Positions 1 through 4,988 of a DNA stretch of 5,403 nt are shown here, one piece after another. This DNA comes from Kouleothrix aurantiaca (lineage in GTDB: Bacteria > Chloroflexota > Chloroflexia > Chloroflexales > Roseiflexaceae). The stretch covers positions 1 through 5,403 of the forward strand of contig LJCR01000196.1 of the NCBI GenBank assembly GCA_001399705.1, read 5' to 3'. The number at the start of each line of letters is the position of its first letter. Within the stretch, counting starts at the first letter, position 1. A model generated the notes under the pieces. That model was not told the DNA's origin. It saw only the letters and a program-made list of their open reading frames with translations, and searched no databases. The position numbers and the translations under genes are program-made.

Positions 1-6
1 CAACAA

Positions 7-15
7 TGCTATACT
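7..15 (+). promoter_or_regulatory. Candidate extended -10 promoter element for the metalloprotease gene
   Basis: TGCTATACT contains the extended TGn motif followed by TATACT, a 5 of 6 match to TATAAT. Transcription would start near position 22, leaving a leader of about 47 nt before the ATG at 69. The -35 region would lie outside the window, so only half of the promoter can be judged. The call rests on consensus matching alone. Confidence 0.35.
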
Positions 16-56
16 CTTGACCATCAGCATCAGGTATATTGCGAAATACACGGCAC

Positions 57-64
57 AAAGGAAG
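57..64 (+). promoter_or_regulatory. Shine-Dalgarno that sets the metalloprotease start at 69
   Basis: AAAGGAAG carries the AAGGA core six nucleotides before the ATG at 69. The frame is also open from a TTG at 39, which has no such site upstream and would put ten charged or polar residues before the signal peptide. The site therefore decides for the ATG. Confidence 0.7.
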
Positions 65-68
65 CAGT

Positions 69-2579
69 ATGTTCCGCATTGCCCGCGCGATTCTCTTTCT
101 GGTAACGGTCATCGGAGTTGTCAACTTGCTTGTACCCGCCTCGCACGTCGCGGCACAGTCCCCGTCACTTCCTACTAGTCTCCCATCTCTATTAGTACCG
201 ACTAATAGCAGCGCTGCATTAGGCTTAACCGTCGATGCCGAGAGCAGTCGTCTGTATACCACTGACAGCCAGTCTATTTGGATGTTCAACACCATAAATG
301 GCAAACTACTCAAGACCAATGATGTAACCGGACAGACAGAATCAGGTGTCGGCAAACTGGTGGTAAATCCAGCAACACACAACCTGTATGCCTCAGTAAG
401 TGCAGGACTCCCACCATCAGGCCACCTCGTCATAATAGATAGCACCACTAACACGACCACGGATAAGCAGATAAGTGGTCTTAGCGGTGGGCTTATTGGA
501 GATATTCAATTAAATCCGAAAAGCAAAAGAATATATCTCACTTCGTCACCCATATTTGACGGATTTACTGATACTATGCTTACTCCGAGCCGGATTGATG
601 TTGTCGATGAAGCCTCCTTGAAGGCGATAAAGAGCATTGACTTTAACAATGATGTCATCGGAAGCATTGCAGTCAATAGTAAGGCGGAAACCATTTATGC
701 AACCAATATAGCAGAAGCCGGAACATATACATCGAAAATCTGGTCAATCAATGAAACCTCATTCGCGGTTGAAAAACCGCGACAAATCAAAATGGCTGTG
801 TTTGGGATGAAATATAGTGAGAAGGCTGACAAAATATTCGTTATCGGCATCAAGGAAGACACAAGTTTGTGGATGCAAGCTCTAAACGCGTCACTTGTTC
901 CTGAGCCTGAAGTGCTGGTCGCCAAGACCTCTGAGCCGTATACATACATTGGGATCGACATGGAATTAAGTCCATTGATAGACAGAATGTATGCAAGTAA
1001 CGGCAAAGAACTTTTTGTAGTCGATACATCGAATAATACTGTGCTTGGTTCCCTCAATGTCACAGCAGGCAATATTGCTGTAGATACGCTAACGGGCAAA
1101 ATTTATGTACCCAAAGGGAATACAAACGAGATAGCTGTTTTTCAAGACGTACTACCCGACTCTGATGGTGATGGCTTACCTGATTTATGGGAAATCAGAG
1201 GGGTTACTATTAATCCGGGCAACGGTTTACCTCCGCAATTCATTGATTTACCAAAGATGGGAGCTAACCCAAATAAGCCAGACATTTTTATACAGGCTGA
1301 TTGGATGGAGAACTCCACCTTGGGCATCACTCGACGACCTTCTCCTGAAGGGCTCAAAATAGTGTACGACGCCTTCGCGAGTTCTCCGTATAAGAGCCCG
1401 ACTGGTTCTATCGGTATTGAAGTTCATATTGATAATGGAGCGGACAGTATTCTGAACTACAGCACAGGAGCTAAATGGGGAAACTTGAGCCAAGCGCAAA
1501 AGCGCTCTTATGTGCATGTGCTTACGGCTGACGAGCTCAACAAAAATTACTTGCCTGATTTTATGAAAACCGGTAGAGCAACTATTTTCCACTATGTATT
1601 GTTTGCTGATAGTATTCCTAATGGATCGACGGGTTCATCTCCCACACCAGGAACACTCATGATTGTAAGCCTGGGTGTTGTCCGAGATGCGGTACGTAAT
1701 GCTTTTGGGATAAGCTATGCTCGTCAGGAGGGCGGGACGCTTATGCATGAGCTTGGGCATAATTTAGGCTTAGATCACGGTGGTGATGAGGATGTAAGGT
1801 GGAAGCCGAATTATCTTAGTGTTATGAATTATGCTTTTCAACTTAGTGGTTTAACACGGAATGGAAAGTCAGGTATATATGATTACTCGCGTTCAGAATT
1901 GCCGCCCCTTAGGGAAAACGATCTCGATGAAGTAAAAGGTATTATCGGAGGCGCAGCTAGTGAAGAGTACGGCACAGTGCATTATTGTAAGAGAGGTGGT
2001 ATTTTTGATTTTCGCAGCGAGAGTGATTTGCATGCTGCTGTACCTCATGCGAATGGCCCAATAGATTGGAATTGCACGGCGATACCTTTAGTTAATGATG
2101 GTATTGATAAAGGTATTACTGTGCGGGCCGATGTAAATGGCGATGAAGATTTCGGTATACTACACGGATATAATGATTGGGAGCACATTTCATTTACCAA
2201 GAACGGAGTAATTGGCAAAAATGGCGTTACGATAAATTTATCCATGGATTTTAGCCATACAGACATGACGCTTGAAGATGCTCTTCAAGCTCCACCGTTA
2301 GAATGGGTCGAGCAGCGCCACACACAAGATGTATCTACTGCAACTGCCGCAGCCATTCCTACCACTATAGCCCAGATAACCCCCACTGTGGCTAATGCAA
2401 ACGCTACTATTCCAACACAAATTGAACCAACCACTACTGAACTCAGCAGTAGTCCTCCAACCGAGTCTTCTCAGAACGATTCTCGATTCCGTAGTTATCT
2501 TCTAATTTCAGGTGGGATACTAGCCATATTAATTGCCCTTGCATTATTAATAATGTTGAGAAAATCAAGCAGCAGATAG
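69..2579 (+). CDS. Exported, membrane-anchored zinc metalloprotease with N-terminal beta-propeller
   Basis: An 836-residue protein predicted to be exported and to hydrolyse peptide bonds at the cell surface; its substrate is unknown. Residues 1-30 form a signal peptide, with likely cleavage after Val-Ala-Ala. Residues about 45-355 hold repeated beta-strand units of the YVTN/NHL propeller type (for example LTVDAESSRLYTTD, IAVDTLTGKIYVP). D364-D372 is a DSDGDGLPD calcium-binding loop. A DIFIQADWM motif (405-413) opens the catalytic domain. HELGHNLGLDH (560-570) gives zinc ligands H560, H564, H570 and base E561, and SVMNYAF supplies a Met-turn at M586. The only two cysteines after the signal peptide, C640 and C669, could form a disulfide. 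A Thr/Pro/Ser-rich stalk (about 753-805) leads to a membrane helix (about 810-830) and a basic tail, giving a type I topology. The motifs make the protease class fairly sure; the propeller fold and blade count are inferred. Confidence 0.88.
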   Translation: MFRIARAILFLVTVIGVVNLLVPASHVAAQSPSLPTSLPSLLVPTNSSAALGLTVDAESSRLYTTDSQSIWMFNTINGKLLKTNDVTGQTESGVGKLVVNPATHNLYASVSAGLPPSGHLVIIDSTTNTTTDKQISGLSGGLIGDIQLNPKSKRIYLTSSPIFDGFTDTMLTPSRIDVVDEASLKAIKSIDFNNDVIGSIAVNSKAETIYATNIAEAGTYTSKIWSINETSFAVEKPRQIKMAVFGMKYSEKADKIFVIGIKEDTSLWMQALNASLVPEPEVLVAKTSEPYTYIGIDMELSPLIDRMYASNGKELFVVDTSNNTVLGSLNVTAGNIAVDTLTGKIYVPKGNTNEIAVFQDVLPDSDGDGLPDLWEIRGVTINPGNGLPPQFIDLPKMGANPNKPDIFIQADWMENSTLGITRRPSPEGLKIVYDAFASSPYKSPTGSIGIEVHIDNGADSILNYSTGAKWGNLSQAQKRSYVHVLTADELNKNYLPDFMKTGRATIFHYVLFADSIPNGSTGSSPTPGTLMIVSLGVVRDAVRNAFGISYARQEGGTLMHELGHNLGLDHGGDEDVRWKPNYLSVMNYAFQLSGLTRNGKSGIYDYSRSELPPLRENDLDEVKGIIGGAASEEYGTVHYCKRGGIFDFRSESDLHAAVPHANGPIDWNCTAIPLVNDGIDKGITVRADVNGDEDFGILHGYNDWEHISFTKNGVIGKNGVTINLSMDFSHTDMTLEDALQAPPLEWVEQRHTQDVSTATAAAIPTTIAQITPTVANANATIPTQIEPTTTELSSSPPTESSQNDSRFRSYLLISGGILAILIALALLIMLRKSSSR

Positions 2580-2617
2580 AACTGCCCGAATGGAACACCA
2601 CCATACTGCAACCAAGG

Positions 2618-2646
2618 TTTACAAGTATCGGAATTATCTCTATTAT
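2618..2646 (+). promoter_or_regulatory. Candidate sigma70-type promoter overlapping the start of the small membrane protein gene
   Basis: TTTACA (2618-2623) and TATTAT (2641-2646) each match the consensus at 5 of 6 positions and are separated by exactly 17 nt. The expected transcription start is about 2653, one base before the ATG at 2654. The -10 box overlaps the other in-frame ATG at 2645, which such a transcript could not contain. This would allow expression apart from the upstream protease gene. No experimental support; consensus match only. Confidence 0.45.
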
Positions 2647-2653
2647 GTTCTAT

Positions 2654-3076
2654 ATGAACTTTATTGGAAGAGGTAAATTATTACCCGCTACTTTGCTTTT
2701 AGTTGTCATCTTGTGTGTACCTGCTATATACGACGTTTTCAATCTCTTACATAAATGTACCACCAATATCTTTGTGCCGTGTGTTCAAATACAAGGGGTG
2801 TTGGTCTCAAAATGGATAACCTACTACGGTTTACTCTTGGCACTTAACATTGCCGCGTACTTGATATTGAGTATAGCATTTCATAAGTATAATTCGTTCA
2901 GTTGGTTGGTTTTCTTTGGCTTATTCTTCGTTATAATAAGTTCTACAGCCTATTGGCATGTTGTAAAACCTTCAATGATAGGGCATTTTTGTGATGATAC
3001 TGTCGGAAAAGGGATAAATGATGAGTGGAAAAGATGGGAAGCTGACAGCACCTGCTTTAACTGGTATATAGAGTAG
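2654..3076 (+). CDS. Small membrane protein, three predicted helices, function unknown
   Basis: I do not recognise this 140-residue protein. It shows three hydrophobic helices at about 9-32, 54-76 and 83-103. A basic N-terminus (GRGK) and a His/Lys stretch between helices 2 and 3 place the N-terminus inside and the C-terminal tail outside. On that topology four cysteines face outward: C35 and C43 in the first loop, and C113 and C134 in the acidic, Trp-rich tail; two disulfides are plausible. The start is uncertain. The ATG at 2645 adds three residues, but neither ATG has a Shine-Dalgarno at normal spacing, and the -10 box covers 2645, so I chose 2654. It lies 74 bp after the metalloprotease stop on the same strand, with no terminator seen between them, so partial read-through is possible. 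By hand count it is about 36% G+C, the lowest of the plus-strand genes. Confidence 0.6.
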   Translation: MNFIGRGKLLPATLLLVVILCVPAIYDVFNLLHKCTTNIFVPCVQIQGVLVSKWITYYGLLLALNIAAYLILSIAFHKYNSFSWLVFFGLFFVIISSTAYWHVVKPSMIGHFCDDTVGKGINDEWKRWEADSTCFNWYIE

Positions 3077-3159
3077 ATAACAGCTAATCATTGAGCAATG
3101 CGGGCACCAAGCATCTTCAAAACCGTACAATATTGCGATTCACAAGTACATCTCTCGGA

Positions 3160-3189
3160 TTGGGAGCGAAAACCTAACCCTGATACACT
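3160..3189 (+). promoter_or_regulatory. Candidate promoter placing transcription start on the DUF2726 ATG
   Basis: TTGGGA (3160-3165) and TACACT (3184-3189) each match the -35 and -10 consensus at 4 of 6 positions with an 18-nt spacer. The -10 is preceded by TGA, which makes an extended -10. Six nucleotides separate the -10 from the ATG at 3196, so the predicted transcript would begin at or next to the start codon. The rest of the 119-bp gap upstream (3077-3195) shows no gene and no strong hairpin. Confidence 0.4.
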
Positions 3190-3195
3190 ATAGGA

Positions 3196-3705
3196 ATGGA
3201 CCCCCTCACTATCATTATCTCGACCAGCTTTTTCATCCTTGTCCTCGGCGGCGGCCTTCTCCTCTTCTTCCTCTCAAAGTTCTACCAAGCGAAGCCGCAG
3301 CTCTCGCCTTATGTAGCTGTGCCGCTTCTAACTGACGCTGAGCGCCGATTTTTCCAGGTGCTGATAGATATTCTCCCCAACGATTGCTACCTTCTGGCGC
3401 AGGTTCGCCTTGCTAACTTGGTCCAAGTAAAGTCAGGAAGTGGGCCATTTTGGAAGAACTTTAGTCCTATCGGGATGAAGTGCGTGGATTTCGCTGTCGT
3501 AAGACGCGACACGATGAGGCTCTTGCTTGTTATCGAACTGGATGACCGGACGCATGCCAGAACGGAACGGCGGCAGCGGGATCACTTCCTAGACCAGGTG
3601 CTTACCACTGTAGATATCGTGGTTCTTCATTGGCCGGTGTCAGCCTCCTACAATAGAACAGAGCTATCACAAGCCATCCGTTCTAAGCTGAACACTAGGG
3701 AGTGA
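3196..3705 (+). CDS. Membrane-anchored DUF2726 domain protein
   Basis: A 169-residue protein with an N-terminal membrane helix (about 5-27) followed by SKFYQAK, which by the positive-inside rule places the rest in the cytoplasm. Residues about 43-165 match the DUF2726 pattern as I know it: LLTDAERRFFQVL (E49), QVRLANLV, CVDFAVV (D98), VIELDDRTH (E114, D116, D117, H120) and RDHFLDQVL (R128, D129). DUF2726 is generally linked to the restriction-endonuclease-like fold, and the Asp/Glu spacing resembles such an active site, but its cellular role is not established. An N-terminal helix is common in this family. An in-frame stop at 3181 leaves no earlier start; AGGA directly abuts the ATG, too close to act as a Shine-Dalgarno. 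The gene is about 53% G+C by hand count, well above the preceding gene, and is followed by an integrase remnant, suggesting acquisition by transfer. Confidence 0.85.
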   Translation: MDPLTIIISTSFFILVLGGGLLLFFLSKFYQAKPQLSPYVAVPLLTDAERRFFQVLIDILPNDCYLLAQVRLANLVQVKSGSGPFWKNFSPIGMKCVDFAVVRRDTMRLLLVIELDDRTHARTERRQRDHFLDQVLTTVDIVVLHWPVSASYNRTELSQAIRSKLNTRE

Positions 3706-3753
3706 TATGGTTCCCCGACAGGCGGCACAAGAAAGCGGAAAAGAGACCAGTCC

Positions 3754-3852
3754 CAAGAGTGGCTCGGCCACGCCAATCTCAACACGGCACACCTCTATAT
3801 CCACCTTGCTAAGCAGAGCGCGGGGAAGGTCATGGAGCAGACAAGTTTATAA
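3754..3852 (+). pseudogene. C-terminal remnant of a tyrosine recombinase/integrase
   Basis: Thirty-two residues in this frame, up to the TAA at 3850, read as the end of a phage/XerC-type integrase: QEWLGHANLNTAHLYIHLA, then KQSAGKVMEQTSL. The LGH motif (CTC GGC CAC, 3763-3771) and the catalytic tyrosine (TAT, 3796-3798) followed by IHL are all kept. Nothing upstream in any frame looks like the catalytic Arg box or the HxxR motif: the preceding codons (about 3709-3753, Lys/Arg-rich) fit no integrase region, and the DUF2726 gene occupies the place where the rest should be. The fragment has no start of its own and cannot be a working recombinase. It lies in the same frame as the DUF2726 gene, past that gene's stop. 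About 58% G+C by hand count over 3721-3840. The identification rests on motif order; the 5' boundary is approximate. Confidence 0.75.
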
Positions 3853-3877
3853 TATCCTAGTTGAGAACAGCTCCTAC

Positions 3878-4603
3878 TTACCTTTGTAATCGTATAGACC
3901 GCCTAATCAGCGAGATTACCCAAGAAGCCAATGGCAGAACACTCAGTAGAAAAGCTAAGTCAGGTATATCTCTTCCAAAAATCGATTCCGCCACACTCAA
4001 CCATATCCCTTGCCACAATGATCGTGTGAGATCTAAAGTGATCCATATCGCTAGAGAAAGAAAAGCGGCACCAATAAAATCTATGACTACCCCTCCGATT
4101 ATACGCCACAGTGCAGGAGCTAATAGAAGCGCAAGTATAGCAATCATCCATTTGACTAAACCAGATTGCTGGTACCACCAAATCCTCAATGAAATAAAAA
4201 TATTCGGCTTCGGTTGAGATGTTGAGCTGCCTTGCCCGGTATTAGGACCTGTCCCTTGGCTAGGTGCAACGCCATTGCTGCAATCCTTATCAGTTTGATC
4301 TTCGGTTACCCACCCTGTTCCACCACTCGGATCTCCTGCGGCTCGTCGGCTTGTATCCCACCATGTATGTCCATTAGCCACACGAGGACCATCGATGACC
4401 TTTACTGCCCAATCGTTTTCTGGTACGCGAGTATGTGCTCGATAACCTAGACCTGGCCCCTCGCGTATGCACGTTCCAGCTCGAAGACCTACAATCTTTC
4501 CTCGCTCCCACTCGGCCTGCGCAAAAACAGAAGTGACAGATGTCAAACAAGTAATAGTTACATAGGCAATAGCCATTGTAATTATTTTTCTATTAGTGGA
4601 CAT
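3878..4603 (-). CDS. Exported SH3b-domain protein with three C-terminal membrane helices
   Basis: A 241-residue envelope protein. Residues 1-28 form a signal peptide ending in SVFA. Residues about 36-103 look like a bacterial SH3 domain: LRAGTCIREGPGLGYRAHTR, a central WAVKVIDGP strand, TWWDT, and the closing GWVTED. Such domains commonly bind peptidoglycan or other wall ligands. C45 and C108 bracket it and may pair. A Gly/Ser/Gln/Pro linker (about 110-135) leads to three hydrophobic helices near 152-170, 172-191 and 214-234, and a basic end (RRSIRLQR). With the SH3b domain outside, the C-terminus falls inside, in agreement with the charges. AGGA lies eight nucleotides before the ATG. The gene follows the 60-residue membrane protein across a 124-bp gap that holds a large palindrome, and converges on the integrase remnant, 25 bp away, with no clear terminator. 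The SH3b call is fairly secure; the ligand is unknown. Confidence 0.82.
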   Translation of the reverse strand: MSTNRKIITMAIAYVTITCLTSVTSVFAQAEWERGKIVGLRAGTCIREGPGLGYRAHTRVPENDWAVKVIDGPRVANGHTWWDTSRRAAGDPSGGTGWVTEDQTDKDCSNGVAPSQGTGPNTGQGSSTSQPKPNIFISLRIWWYQQSGLVKWMIAILALLLAPALWRIIGGVVIDFIGAAFLSLAIWITLDLTRSLWQGIWLSVAESIFGRDIPDLAFLLSVLPLASWVISLIRRSIRLQR

Positions 4604-4644
4604 CGTGAGATTCCTATAAACTGTTTTCGGAGAGAATTCTTAAT

Positions 4645-4683
4645 CAGTTAGCGTGATTATAGGTTCTATAATCACGCTAACTG
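4645..4683. repeat. Perfect inverted repeat, 18-bp arms, 3-nt centre
   Basis: The left arm CAGTTAGCGTGATTATAG (4645-4662) and its exact reverse complement (4666-4683) flank the centre GTT. In a plus-strand transcript the stem could continue through a U-G pair and two A-U pairs. The repeat lies between two minus-strand genes, downstream of the 60-residue membrane protein and upstream of the SH3b protein. Neither strand has a run of T after the hairpin, so it is not a standard intrinsic terminator. Each arm holds TATAAT on one strand, so an operator overlapping a promoter is another reading. I saw no second copy in the window. Confidence 0.8.
4656..4661 (-). promoter_or_regulatory. Candidate -10 box for the SH3b gene, inside the palindrome
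   Basis: On the minus strand these bases read TATAAT, a perfect -10. Transcription would start near 4649, giving a leader of about 46 nt that includes the Shine-Dalgarno at 4612-4615. The matching -35 position reads CCAGTT, a poor match, so the promoter would be weak or activator-dependent. Because the box is part of the palindrome, a dimeric regulator bound there could control it. Confidence 0.25.
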
Positions 4684-4727
4684 GTTGTGGTAAGAATATA
4701 TTCGATCATCGTGTAAAAACAGTTTGA

Positions 4728-4910
4728 CTACTTACTGAAAACTCCCAGGAAAAATAAACAGGCACATATCATCACGAAGAGGAAGACGGCGCCCGCAACC
4801 AGGTACATCTTTCCAAGCATCTTGAAACCTTCTTTGGCCTGCGTCTTCAGCCGAATACGTTCCTCTTCCGCAATACGTTCTCGGTCTTCTGGAGTCAATC
4901 CTTGAGACAT
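4728..4910 (-). CDS. Small single-pass membrane protein with LTPEDRERIAEEER N-terminus
   Basis: A 60-residue protein of unknown function. Residues 5-30 are strongly charged and probably helical (LTPEDRERIAEEERIRLKTQ), and residues about 36-58 form one hydrophobic helix containing C49 and C51. Similar LTPE-(E/D)-R-E-(R/K)-I openings occur, from memory, in many short bacterial membrane proteins that have no assigned role. The charged part is likely cytoplasmic. The start is well supported: on the minus strand AAAAGGAGGA (4925-4916) is a near-ideal Shine-Dalgarno, with GGAGG six nucleotides before the ATG. The gene lies 78 bp after the partial hypothetical gene on the same strand, so co-transcription is possible. 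The strong ribosome site and a perfect -10 box upstream suggest it is well translated and may have its own promoter. Confidence 0.75.
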   Translation of the reverse strand: MSQGLTPEDRERIAEEERIRLKTQAKEGFKMLGKMYLVAGAVFLFVMICACLFFLGVFSK

Positions 4911-4933
4911 AGCTGTCCTCCTTTTGCCAAAAG

Positions 4934-4939
4934 ATTATA
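4934..4939 (-). promoter_or_regulatory. Candidate -10 box for the 60-residue membrane protein gene
   Basis: The minus strand reads TATAAT here. Transcription would start near 4927, just before the Shine-Dalgarno at 4925-4916, giving a leader of about 17 nt. The -35 position at a 17-nt spacer reads ATGCAT, a poor match. The surrounding gap is A+T-rich, so a chance match is possible. Confidence 0.3.
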
Positions 4940-4988
4940 TAAAATGCACACGTTTAATGCATATTCAGACAACTTCTTATTATTCCTT

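Larger units (their letters stand above)
4618..4725. repeat. Pair of 10-bp inverted repeats framing the intergenic palindrome
   Basis: AAACTGTTTT at 4618-4627 is the exact reverse complement of AAAACAGTTT at 4716-4725. Together they bound a 108-bp segment that contains the palindrome at 4645-4683, although the palindrome is about 7 bp off centre. No target-site duplication is visible next to the outer ends. The repeats are A+T-rich, so chance is a real alternative. Confidence 0.35.

Noticed and set aside
17..40. TTGACC (17-22) with TATATT (35-40) as a promoter
   Set aside because: The spacer is only 12 nt, too short for a sigma70-type promoter.
39..68. Longer metalloprotease start at the TTG at 39
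   Set aside because: No Shine-Dalgarno before the TTG; the ATG at 69 has AAGGA at ideal spacing and begins a clean signal peptide.
506..2266. Several minus-strand frames and a plus-strand frame at 1165-1362 inside the metalloprotease gene
   Set aside because: They overlap a gene with clear conserved motifs and have no plausible domain or supported start.
3092..3103. Small palindrome CATTGAGCAATG after the small membrane protein gene
   Set aside because: Five-base arms with a 2-nt centre and no T-run; expected by chance.
3707..3889. 60-residue plus-strand frame starting at the ATG at 3707, with GGGAG upstream
   Set aside because: Its composition is Ser/Arg-rich and shapeless, it overlaps the SH3b gene end, and another frame of the same DNA carries recognisable integrase motifs.
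3861..4450. Plus-strand open frames at 3861-4217 and 4232-4450
   Set aside because: Both are antisense shadows of the SH3b gene, which has a signal peptide, a domain and a Shine-Dalgarno; the shadows show no coherent protein features.
4715..4743. Possible terminator after the 60-residue gene: minus-strand AGTTT/AAACT stem followed by GTTTTT
   Set aside because: The stem is only 5 bp, A+T-rich, has a 13-nt loop, and begins inside the coding region; too weak to call.
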